From NCBI GenBank assembly GCA_019312685.1, contig JAFDCR010000287.1, positions 1 to 9,776 on the forward strand: 9,776 nt of DNA. Direction: 5' to 3'. Position numbers and translations under genes: made by a program. Shown here one piece after another: positions 1 through 6,451 of the stretch. The notes under the pieces were generated by a model. The model worked only from the letters and a program-made list of their open reading frames with translations. It did not search any database and was not told the origin of the DNA. Within the stretch, counting starts at the first letter, position 1, and every line of letters starts with the position of its first letter. The stretch comes from Deltaproteobacteria bacterium. GTDB taxonomy: Bacteria; Desulfobacterota; Desulfobulbia; Desulfobulbales; BM004.

Positions 1-60
1 AACAAGCTGAAACCGGATGCGACATATAAATTTACCGCTGTTTCCCAGGACATTTTCTGA
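1..60 (+). pseudogene. C-terminal end of a fibronectin type III-like domain, cut by an in-frame TGA
   Basis: Only frame 1 is open from the window edge. It reads NKLKPDATYKFTAVSQDIF and then TGA at 58-60. The pattern L-x-P-x-x-x-Y-x-F-x-A-V is the usual penultimate strand of an FN3 domain. After the TGA the same frame continues without another stop as RSQVSETFTFSTAKSF, which looks like the last FN3 strand (the T-F-T-F-S-T ending), and runs on into the cytochrome at 154-597. FN3 domains commonly have a glycine at the interrupted position (D-x-x-G-x-x-S), and GGA to TGA is one base change. I infer that 1-597 was one secreted FN3/multiheme cytochrome gene, now split by a nonsense mutation, a sequencing error or, less likely, recoding. 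The 5' part lies outside the window. Confidence 0.55.
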
Positions 61-153
61 CGCAGCCAGGTTTCAGAAACTTTTACTTTCTCTACTGCAA
101 AATCCTTTATAAATCCAAACTATTCGGGAAGTGCATCTGAAAATGATGCAGAG

Positions 154-597
154 ATGACTGCCGATTTTCAACGGTTCAGCTCAGATTATCTGCTTGAACT
201 GAACCTGCCTTATCCGGCGTCGGTTGTTATCGGCAGTCAGGCAAGTCTATCAAGCCAGGATCCTAATGATAAAGTCTGCAATAATTTATCCCGTTCTCGA
301 TACAAAAATAAAACCAGGGAAATACCGGCAGAAATAGAGGCCCACACAGGTCTCAATAGTCTTGATGCAATTTCCAAAAATGCATGTCTGAAATGTCACC
401 GGAAAAGATGTACCCACGTGATAAACGTCTGCCCTCAACCGGAAATGTCCATTACTCCGGAATATCCGCTTTTACAGAGTGGCAGAATAACCTGCATATC
501 ATGCCATTCACCCCACAGCTCCCAATATGCACATCTTACAAGAAATTTTTTTGAGAAAGAACTGTGCATCGGGTGCCACAGCAGTAAACAAAAATAA
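154..597 (+). CDS. Multiheme c-type cytochrome, C-terminal part (doubled CxxCH)
   Basis: This 147-residue ORF has three heme c attachment motifs: CLKCH (residues 78-82), CISCH (114-118) and CIGCH (138-142). The last two sit about 24 residues apart, with S-P-H-S-S after the first, which is the arrangement of the doubled-CxxCH family of extracytoplasmic multiheme cytochromes used for electron transfer. Further Cys and His at 86-93 may be a degenerate site or ligands. There is no signal peptide and no convincing ribosome binding site before the ATG at 154, and no alternative start between the TGA at 58-60 and 154. Read through that TGA, the frame joins an FN3-like domain, so the ATG is probably an internal Met and this is the tail of a larger exported protein. 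If translated alone, it would lack an export signal and could not be matured in the periplasm. Its link to the downstream glycan genes is unclear. Confidence 0.7.
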   Translation: MTADFQRFSSDYLLELNLPYPASVVIGSQASLSSQDPNDKVCNNLSRSRYKNKTREIPAEIEAHTGLNSLDAISKNACLKCHRKRCTHVINVCPQPEMSITPEYPLLQSGRITCISCHSPHSSQYAHLTRNFFEKELCIGCHSSKQK

Positions 598-643
598 TCT
601 GCAATACTTTGTTTTTTTTGTAAAAACCTTTTAATCTTAATCA

Positions 644-2569
644 ATGGCTGAGAATGTAAATATCTTCTGCAAACAAAAATTACCGGCGATTCTACTGGTC
701 TTGCTGGCAGGCTGTATCGTTTACTCCAACACCTTCCAAGGGCCTTTTGTTTTTGATGATATCAGGTCAATTAGCGAAAATGATGTTATCAGAGATTTGG
801 ATAACTTTTTTGCCAATAGCTACGGATACGAATATTTGCCGAACAGATACATCGGCTATCTCACCATTGCGCTTAACTTCCACTTCGGGAATCTAAATCC
901 TGTCGGGTATCATGCAGTTAACCTGATTATTCATCTCATAACCGCCCTTCTGTTTTATGCCCTGCTGCGCCTCACCTCCCGCACCCCTTACTTTGTAAGT
1001 ATGCCCTTGGCACATAACTCTCAGTCCTCAACCCTCAATCCTCAAAACTTTATCCCCCTCTTCAGTGCCCTGCTCTTTGTGATCCATCCGGTCCAAACCC
1101 AGGCCGTCAGTTATATCGTCCAGAGGGTAACCCTGCTTACCACCATGTTTTACCTGCTTTCAATGGTGCTGTATGTCCAAGCAAGGCTGTCTGCGGAAAA
1201 GTCAGGAGTCAGGAGTCAGGAGCCGGAAGAAAAGATAGATACAGCAGGACGAATATGGCCTTGGCTTCTGGTATTGGGCGCGACAATAGCTTCAATTCTG
1301 GCCATGAAAACCAAGGAGATAGCCTTTACCCTGCCGCTGGCGATCGTTTTATTTGAAATATACTTTTTCCGCGGTGCCTGGAAAAAACGATTGTTATTTC
1401 TTCTGCCGCTGCTGGCAACACTACCCATTATCCCCCTGACCATAATCGATTTCGGCGGGCCCGGCGGTGAGATTGAATACGCTCCAGGGACGGAAGAGTT
1501 ACGGGTCGGTACTTCCATGTCACGCACTGATTATCTTTTCACCCAGTTCAGAGTGATTGTAACCTACCTTCGCCTGCTCGTTCTTCCGGTCAACCAGAAC
1601 CTGGATTATGACTACCCTGTCTATACATCTTTCTTTACTCCTCCGGTATTTTTGTCATTCTTGCTTTTGGCTGTTTTGTTCACATTGGCTGTTTATCTTT
1701 ATGTGCGCTCCGGCCGTTTGCAGCCCTCAGTCCTCAGTCCTCAGTCCTCAGACCCCTCTCAACCTCAACCTTCACTTCAACCTGCTTTCCGGCTGATCTC
1801 CTTCGGTATTTTATGGTTTTTCCTTACCCTGTCCGTGGAATCGAGTTTAATCCCGATAATAGACGTAATCATGGAGCATCGGTTGTATCTGCCCTTCCTG
1901 GGCGCGGCTGCTGTTTTTACTCCACTCTTCTGGCTGACGATAGAGAAACTGACGCGACCTTCAAGCGGCAAATTCCTCCTCATGAGCGCAGCCCTGCTGG
2001 TATTGATTCTCGGGATTGCATCTTATCAGCGCAACCATATCTGGGGAGACGAAATACGTTTATGGCAGGACGTTATAAAAAAATCTCCGAAAAAAGGCCG
2101 ACCTGTCAATAATCTCGGGAAGGCCCTGGAAGAAAAGGGGCGAAGAGCGGAAGCAATGGCGACCTTTTCCAGAGCAATCGCAGTGGATCCAAGTTACTAC
2201 AAAGCATATTATAACCTGGCTGACCTCTATCTGGTTAGTGACCAGCCGGAGGAGGCTATACCCCTTCTGCAAAAAGCAATCAGGGTGTATCCCAATTTCT
2301 GGCAGGCTTATATAAGTTTAAGCGCCGCCCTGATGAGAGCCGGGCGCTTCCGTGATGTGATATCATTTGTGGAACAGAACCCTCACATGATCAGGGATCA
2401 TCCTGAGGCCCATTTCTACCTTGGAGCATCATATGCTTTTCTGGGAAACAGGGAGGCTGCCATAAGGGAGTTGGCTATTGTTTCCCGGAATGATCCTGCT
2501 CTGGCGGCAAATCTTGCAGCCATGCTGGGATTAAATCCCAAACAGAAAATGTCCCATGGAAAACGCTAA
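644..2569 (+). CDS. TMTC-like GT-C membrane glycosyltransferase with C-terminal TPRs
   Basis: This 641-residue protein has roughly ten hydrophobic segments followed by a soluble TPR tail. The first loop after the N-terminal segment carries F-V-F-D-D (D38, D39), the acidic pair typical of GT-C glycosyltransferases. Other conserved stretches resemble bacterial relatives of TMTC/O-mannosyltransferase-like proteins: HPVQTQAVSYIVQR (148-161), K-T-K-E (222-225) and E-H-R-L-Y-L-P (411-417). About four TPR units span residues 485-622. Family knowledge suggests transfer of a sugar from a polyprenyl-phosphate donor on the periplasmic face; donor and acceptor are not evident. Three low-complexity loops, at about 126-135, 186-193 and 360-380, are encoded by short tandem repeats and are probably not part of the ancestral fold. 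The ATG at 644 has no strong Shine-Dalgarno sequence but precedes the first hydrophobic segment sensibly. The gene is separated from the flippase by a repeat-rich gap. Confidence 0.8.
   Translation: MAENVNIFCKQKLPAILLVLLAGCIVYSNTFQGPFVFDDIRSISENDVIRDLDNFFANSYGYEYLPNRYIGYLTIALNFHFGNLNPVGYHAVNLIIHLITALLFYALLRLTSRTPYFVSMPLAHNSQSSTLNPQNFIPLFSALLFVIHPVQTQAVSYIVQRVTLLTTMFYLLSMVLYVQARLSAEKSGVRSQEPEEKIDTAGRIWPWLLVLGATIASILAMKTKEIAFTLPLAIVLFEIYFFRGAWKKRLLFLLPLLATLPIIPLTIIDFGGPGGEIEYAPGTEELRVGTSMSRTDYLFTQFRVIVTYLRLLVLPVNQNLDYDYPVYTSFFTPPVFLSFLLLAVLFTLAVYLYVRSGRLQPSVLSPQSSDPSQPQPSLQPAFRLISFGILWFFLTLSVESSLIPIIDVIMEHRLYLPFLGAAAVFTPLFWLTIEKLTRPSSGKFLLMSAALLVLILGIASYQRNHIWGDEIRLWQDVIKKSPKKGRPVNNLGKALEEKGRRAEAMATFSRAIAVDPSYYKAYYNLADLYLVSDQPEEAIPLLQKAIRVYPNFWQAYISLSAALMRAGRFRDVISFVEQNPHMIRDHPEAHFYLGASYAFLGNREAAIRELAIVSRNDPALAANLAAMLGLNPKQKMSHGKR
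1021..1048 (+). repeat. Heptamer tract A inside the GT-C gene
   Basis: Consecutive 7-base units TCAGTCC, TCAACCC, TCAATCC and TCAAAAC share the start TCA; the first three fit TCARYCC. The tract encodes the loop segment S-S-T-L-N-P-Q-N (about residues 127-136) between two predicted membrane helices. The pattern is directly visible; its origin is not known. Confidence 0.7.
1201..1221 (+). repeat. Heptamer tract B, three exact GTCAGGA units, inside the GT-C gene
   Basis: Three perfect tandem copies of GTCAGGA occupy exactly 21 bases, which keeps the frame and gives S-G-V-R-S-Q-E in the loop at about residues 187-193. The complement, TCCTGAC, resembles but is not identical to the units of tracts A and C. 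Confidence 0.8.
1724..1782 (+). repeat. Heptamer plus hexamer tract C inside the GT-C gene
   Basis: CCCTCAG at 1724 is followed by three exact TCCTCAG units (1731-1751). After a seven-base spacer, the hexamers TCAACC, TCAACC, TTCACT and TCAACC fill 1759-1782. The tract encodes a Ser/Pro/Gln-rich loop (about residues 360-380: P-S-V-L-S-P-Q then P-S-Q-P-Q-P) between two membrane segments. The heptamer is read in the same frame as tract A, giving x-L-x-P-Q in both. Confidence 0.8.
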
Positions 2570-2616
2570 GAGAGAGACAGCTTCTCCCGGCAGTTATCCC
2601 CGCTGCATTCAAGCGC

Positions 2617-2648
2617 TGGAATAATGGAATGTTGGAATAATGTGAATA
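2617..2648 (+). repeat. Intergenic octamer tract
   Basis: Four 8-base units follow each other: TGGAATAA, TGGAATGT, TGGAATAA and TGTGAATA. They lie in the 185-base gap between the GT-C gene and the flippase. No ORF or promoter is evident in the gap, which otherwise holds a heptamer tract (2711-2738) and the string AACCACAGATTGATG at about 2664-2678. Confidence 0.65.
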
Positions 2649-2710
2649 GATACCTGTAAAATTAACCACAGATTGATGAAAGGACAAAAGACAGGAAGGG
2701 TTGGCTGAAA

Positions 2711-2738
2711 ACACCTTACTCCTAACCCCTAACTCCTT
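2711..2738 (+). repeat. Intergenic heptamer tract upstream of the flippase
   Basis: Units ACACCTT, ACTCCTA, ACCCCTA and ACTCCTT repeat with a strict 7-base period and end 16 bases before the flippase start codon. Being this close to the start, the tract may form part of the flippase 5' leader. It is C/T-rich on the + strand, like tracts A and C. Confidence 0.7.
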
Positions 2739-2754
2739 CTAACTTATTGAGACA

Positions 2755-4089
2755 ATGATTCCGACCTGGACCAGATATCTGCCGCGCTTTATTCTGAAAA
2801 GAATTGAAGACCGCCATGAACTCTTGGAAGTCCTGGACAATTCCGGTTGGATGATGGGGGATAAGGTTCTCCGCCAGCTCGTCGGACTTATTGTCGGTGT
2901 ATGGCTGGCCCGGTATCTCGGCCCACAACTCTTCGGCGACTACAGTTATGCCATAGCCATGGTCATGATCGTTACACCCATGGCGACGTTGGCTCTCGAT
3001 GGAATTGCCATACGAAACATGGTGCAGGATTCATCAAGTCGAGAAAAAATCCTCGGCACCTCATTTATTTTAATGCTTGGCGGTGGAATTCTTGCGTTCA
3101 GCCTGGCGGTGGCTGCCATATTCTGGGCCCGGCCGGATGATCAGCTGGTGCAATGGCTGGTCGGAATCATGGCTGCGGGAACCATTGTCCAGGCGTTCAT
3201 AGCTATCGAATTCTGGTTCGAATCCCAGATGCAGTGGAAATTTACGGTTTACGCCAAGACTTCCGCCTTTCTGCTTTTAAGCCTTGTCAAGATAAGTCTT
3301 ATTCTGCTGCAGGCACCACTTATTGCCTTTGCCTGGGCAAGCCTGGCCGATACCGCTCTGGGTTCAATCGGTCTGCTCAGCGTCTACCGGCAGCAGGGCT
3401 TCCCGATCAGGGCTTGGCGTTTCAGCCGCTCTGTAGCGAAATCATTGCTGCAAGACAGTTGGCCGCTTTTTCTCTCCACCCTGCTGACCATGATCTACCT
3501 GCGTATAGACCAGATAATGATCGGCAACATGATCGGCAGTAGAGAACTCGGCAATTATTCAGTAGCGGTTCGCATCTCAGAGGTTTGGTATTTCATCCCC
3601 ATTGTTATCAATTCTTCGGTTTTCCCCGCAGTTGTCCGGGCTGAAGCCACCTCTGAAGAACTCTATTACGCCCACTTGCAGAGACTTTACAACCTGATGG
3701 CATTTATGTCCTATACAGTCGCCGTGCCGGTTGCCTTTTTCGCCAAGGATATAATTCAGCTCCTGTTTTCCTCAGCCTATGCTGATGCCGGCCCCCTGCT
3801 GGCTATCCTCATCTGGACCGGGCTTTTCACCAGCCTCGGAGCGGCCCGCAATGTGTTTATCGTCTCCAAAAACTGGACCAAGGTACATTTGATCTCCATT
3901 GCTCTGGGATGCGGTCTGAATATTTTCCTGAACATTATTCTTATCCCTGAATACGGCGCTATGGGCGCAGTAGCAGCCACCTTCATATCCTACTGGTTCG
4001 CAGTGCACGGCACCTGTTTCTTCTTTACATCATTACGTGAAACAGGCCTGATGATGACAAAAGCAATGCTGTATCCGAAATTTTGGTGA
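2755..4089 (+). CDS. Wzx-type polysaccharide (oligosaccharide) flippase
   Basis: This 444-residue, almost wholly hydrophobic protein has about 12 to 14 predicted membrane segments, the usual size for the polysaccharide-transport branch of the MOP superfamily. The N-terminal signature is diagnostic: N-S-G-W (29-32), then D-K-V-L-R-Q-L-V-G-L and A-R-Y-L-G-P-Q-L-F-G-D-Y-S-Y-A (52-66). The second half carries L-R-I-D-Q-I-M-I-G-N-M, also typical of the family. Such proteins flip undecaprenyl-linked repeat units from the cytoplasmic to the periplasmic face of the inner membrane. The ATG at 2755 has only a weak GAG upstream, but the 28-residue soluble N-terminus before the first core motif is normal for relatives. 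Its stop overlaps the start of the next gene (GTGA), suggesting coupled translation. The 185-base upstream gap could hold a promoter, but I cannot point to one. Confidence 0.88.
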   Translation: MIPTWTRYLPRFILKRIEDRHELLEVLDNSGWMMGDKVLRQLVGLIVGVWLARYLGPQLFGDYSYAIAMVMIVTPMATLALDGIAIRNMVQDSSSREKILGTSFILMLGGGILAFSLAVAAIFWARPDDQLVQWLVGIMAAGTIVQAFIAIEFWFESQMQWKFTVYAKTSAFLLLSLVKISLILLQAPLIAFAWASLADTALGSIGLLSVYRQQGFPIRAWRFSRSVAKSLLQDSWPLFLSTLLTMIYLRIDQIMIGNMIGSRELGNYSVAVRISEVWYFIPIVINSSVFPAVVRAEATSEELYYAHLQRLYNLMAFMSYTVAVPVAFFAKDIIQLLFSSAYADAGPLLAILIWTGLFTSLGAARNVFIVSKNWTKVHLISIALGCGLNIFLNIILIPEYGAMGAVAATFISYWFAVHGTCFFFTSLRETGLMMTKAMLYPKFW

Positions 4090-5228
4090 AACTTTTGAGT
4101 AAACATACTCTTAGATTTGAAACATTTAATGATGCAGGGGCCTTTGGCATTTTAGAAAAGGATTGGGAATCTTTATGCAACGAACTTGCGGCTGATAGCA
4201 CTGTTTTTGCCAGTCTCGTCTGGTACCGGAACTGGTGGAAATATTATAGTGAAGATACAAAGCTCCACCTGTTTACGATGTGGGAAGAAGAAAAACTTGT
4301 AGGGATTGCCCCTCTCATGCAGGGAAAATCAACCTTCCATGGAATATCAGCGAAAACGATCGGCTTTATCCAGAACAACCAGTCCCTTCACAACGATTTT
4401 CTCGTCATCCCTGAATTCAGAAATATCTTTCTGCAAAGTTTACTTGAATCCCTTTTTGAGCAATCCTTTCAATGGGATGTCCTTTATTTCAGGAATATTT
4501 CCCGTTTGTCAGATAATTATAAATCAATGGCTGAAACACTGGAAAACGATGGCAGACGCTGGAATATGAAATCCACCCCCTTTGATACTCCTTATCTGAT
4601 TCCAACCGGCACCTGGCCCGAATACTTTACGGGACGATCCCAAAGAACTCGTAAAACATTAAAAAACATCAGAAACAGAGTGCGCAAAACAGGAGAATTT
4701 ACTGTAAAAAACATCAGAACAAGGGAAGAGTTTCTTTCCTGTAAAGAAGAAATATTTGAAGTCGCCAGACACAGTTGGACGGAAAGTATTGGCGGATCGC
4801 TTGGTTCCGCGGTTAATAGGTCTTTTTATGAATCCCTGGCATTTGAGTCTGCAGCAAAAGGATGGTTGTCGGTCTGGGCATTGTATCTAAATAGTAAAAT
4901 AATCGCGGTTGAGTTTCATTTGAGGGCCTTTGGCAAAGAGCATGCCCTTGCCGGTCACTACCATCCTGAATTTGCTTCATTGTCTCCAGGCACTTTTCTG
5001 GAAATGGCCATCCTCGAACATATATTCGAGGAGCAGGATAGACTTAAGGTTTATGATTTCTGTGGTGCTTTTGACCAGTATAAAAAAAAATGGACTGATA
5101 CTTACATACCCCATTGCGATGTTTATATCTTTAAAGAACAGATTTTTTCCCGGTATATCAAGTTTCAGGAGTTCACACTCATACCGTTATTAAAAAAAAC
5201 GCTGCGGCGGGGAAAAATATTGGATTAA
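4086..5228 (+). CDS. FemAB/BioF2-like GNAT-fold acyltransferase
   Basis: The product (about 380 residues) matches the BioF2-like/CelD-type acetyltransferase family often found in exopolysaccharide loci. A basic helix, R-S-Q-R-T-R-K-T-L-K-N-I-R-N-R (about 185-199), marks the start of the acyltransferase domain. Near the C-terminus, Y-D-F-C-G-A-F-D-Q-Y-K-K-K-W (about 323-336) corresponds to the conserved Y-D-F-x-G-x-x-x-x-Y-K-x-x-W motif. Family members are thought to transfer an acyl or aminoacyl group to a sugar; the acceptor here is unknown. I chose GTG at 4086 because it overlaps the flippase stop as GTGA; TTG at 4083 adds one residue and is equally open. No strong Shine-Dalgarno sequence precedes either. 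No signal peptide is seen, so a cytoplasmic role on the precursor before flipping is likely. Confidence 0.75.
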   Translation: MKLLSKHTLRFETFNDAGAFGILEKDWESLCNELAADSTVFASLVWYRNWWKYYSEDTKLHLFTMWEEEKLVGIAPLMQGKSTFHGISAKTIGFIQNNQSLHNDFLVIPEFRNIFLQSLLESLFEQSFQWDVLYFRNISRLSDNYKSMAETLENDGRRWNMKSTPFDTPYLIPTGTWPEYFTGRSQRTRKTLKNIRNRVRKTGEFTVKNIRTREEFLSCKEEIFEVARHSWTESIGGSLGSAVNRSFYESLAFESAAKGWLSVWALYLNSKIIAVEFHLRAFGKEHALAGHYHPEFASLSPGTFLEMAILEHIFEEQDRLKVYDFCGAFDQYKKKWTDTYIPHCDVYIFKEQIFSRYIKFQEFTLIPLLKKTLRRGKILD

Positions 5229-5250
5229 AAAAAAGCAAAAAATTGTATCC

Positions 5251-5255
5251 AGAGG
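5251..5255 (+). promoter_or_regulatory. Ribosome binding site that sets the start of the cysteine-cluster gene
   Basis: AGAGG lies six bases before the ATG at 5262. An in-frame TTG at 5256 would sit immediately after this motif with no spacing, so ATG 5262 is the better start. This is the clearest Shine-Dalgarno sequence in the window. Confidence 0.6.
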
Positions 5256-5261
5256 TTGATA

Positions 5262-5771
5262 ATGACCGACCAGATTAATCCATGCCAAACATGCGCGACA
5301 AACCAAGAGTGCTGCAAGGTTATGGGGCTAAAACTTTCGAAGCGTGAATTTGAAAAGCATTTCAAAAAGCATTCAGGCAGGCTTTCCGTTATAAAATATA
5401 ATAAGATGTTTATTGTCTACCCTCGCAATAAGCTTCCCTGCCCTTATTGGGATGAAAATAAAGGATGCGGCATCTATGAAGAGCGTCCCATTGATTGCAG
5501 GCTGTATCCCTTTGATTTACATAAAATTATTGAAAAAAATGGAGTCATAGAGATTGAGTTCTATGACCAGACGGACTGCCCGCATAAGGAAGTCCTTTTC
5601 ATGCCGGTTGACGAGGCAAAAGGCTTAATGATGAAACTAGCCCGAGAAGTATACGGCGAAGACAAACCAATCAAAATTGAATTTATCTCCGGGAAAAAAA
5701 CAAAACGTCAATACGGCTTCCTGAATCCCATCGTAGCCTGGTTGTCAAAAACTTTCAGGACATACAGGTAA
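5262..5771 (+). CDS. YkgJ-type CxxCxxxxxCC cysteine-cluster protein
   Basis: This 169-residue soluble protein has the N-terminal cluster C8-x2-C11-x5-C17-C18, followed by C60, C69 and C79 in the segment C-P-Y-W-x5-G-C-G-I-Y-x2-R-P-x2-C-R-x-Y-P, and C106 in D-C-P-H. This is the signature of the PF03692 family (YkgJ; the family also includes the flagellin lysine N-methylase FliB), where the cysteines are presumed to bind a metal or Fe-S centre. A metal site is likely here from the full set of eight cysteines. The substrate is unknown; position among glycan genes, just before a SAM methyltransferase, suggests but does not prove a role in the same pathway. Homologues also occur as stand-alone genes in many bacteria, so it could be a bystander. 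Confidence 0.82.
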   Translation: MTDQINPCQTCATNQECCKVMGLKLSKREFEKHFKKHSGRLSVIKYNKMFIVYPRNKLPCPYWDENKGCGIYEERPIDCRLYPFDLHKIIEKNGVIEIEFYDQTDCPHKEVLFMPVDEAKGLMMKLAREVYGEDKPIKIEFISGKKTKRQYGFLNPIVAWLSKTFRTYR

Positions 5772-5799
5772 TAAAAGACGCCCTTTCAATTTAAATCGA

Positions 5800-6426
5800 A
5801 TGGCTTTAACAAGAGGAATAAAAAATGCTCTGCTGCTTTTGTGGCGGCGTGACTGGCGTGAATTTATCATCCGGCTGCGCATTTCCCTGGGCCAGATCGA
5901 CCTGAAACATGATCCGACCGAAACGGATACCGACCGTACCCATTATTATGCAGATTCAGGCGGTCTGGCATTTGACAAGATCATGGCAAGTTTCAATATA
6001 ACACCCAGAGATGGCATAGTTGATTTCGGCTGCGGCAAGGGCGGAATCCTCATATCCCTGTCCAAATATCCTTTTGCGAAAATCACCGGGGTGGAAATAG
6101 ATCCGGTCCTGGTTGAAATCGCTGAAAGCAACATCAAAAAACTCAAGATAAAAAACGTGGACATCAGATGCTCCGACGCTGCAGATTTTAAGGAGTTGCA
6201 TGAATATAATTATTTCTACTTCTTTGATCCGTTTCCCTGTCATGTCATGCAGGAAGTCCTCCATAATATAGAGCATTCTGTACTTGTTCAACCGCGGAAA
6301 GTGACTATCATATATTTAAACCCTCAATGCCATTATCTTCTTGCATCAGAAAGTATTTTTACCCAAAAAAGTGAAATGCCCCATTTCGAGCATAAGTGTT
6401 TTATCTATGAAAATCACATAAAGTAA
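5800..6426 (+). CDS. Class I SAM-dependent methyltransferase
   Basis: The 208-residue product has a Rossmann-type SAM-binding core. Motif I is V-D-F-G-C-G-K-G-G (74-82), the acidic end of strand 2 is G-V-E-I-D (97-101), and a catalytic-region loop F-F-D-P-F-P (141-146) follows strand 4. The first about 50 residues are basic and carry a hydrophobic patch (L-L-L-L-W), perhaps a membrane-associated or substrate-specific extension. The protein is on the short side and lacks an extra C-terminal domain. Substrate is not predictable: a glycan hydroxyl, a lipid or a protein are all possible. No clear ribosome binding site precedes the ATG. The gaps to its neighbours are 28 and 25 bases, consistent with one operon. 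Confidence 0.78.
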   Translation: MALTRGIKNALLLLWRRDWREFIIRLRISLGQIDLKHDPTETDTDRTHYYADSGGLAFDKIMASFNITPRDGIVDFGCGKGGILISLSKYPFAKITGVEIDPVLVEIAESNIKKLKIKNVDIRCSDAADFKELHEYNYFYFFDPFPCHVMQEVLHNIEHSVLVQPRKVTIIYLNPQCHYLLASESIFTQKSEMPHFEHKCFIYENHIK

Positions 6427-6451
6427 ACTTTACCGGTGGATTGCAGAATCG

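Noticed and set aside
58..82. A SECIS element for selenocysteine at TGA 58-60
   Set aside because: The only hairpin nearby is short, includes a G-T pair and is mostly A-T. It is kept as a minor alternative under the cytochrome finding but not annotated.
586..619. A possible intrinsic terminator after the cytochrome: AAACAAA (586-592) with TTTGTTT (608-614) and further T residues
   Set aside because: The stem has a single G-C pair and a 15-base loop, so it would be very unstable.
1021..1782. CRISPR-like array
   Set aside because: The units are 6-7 bases, directly adjacent and without unique spacers, so this is not CRISPR.
3153..3542. A 129-codon open frame within the flippase gene
   Set aside because: It is an alternate-frame shadow; the flippase frame carries the conserved motifs.
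4083..4085. TTG start for the acyltransferase
   Set aside because: GTG at 4086 gives the common GTGA stop/start overlap; the difference is one residue and neither has a strong ribosome binding site.
5956..6291. A 111-codon antisense frame over the methyltransferase
   Set aside because: It has no recognisable domain and no independent support; the + strand has SAM-binding motifs.
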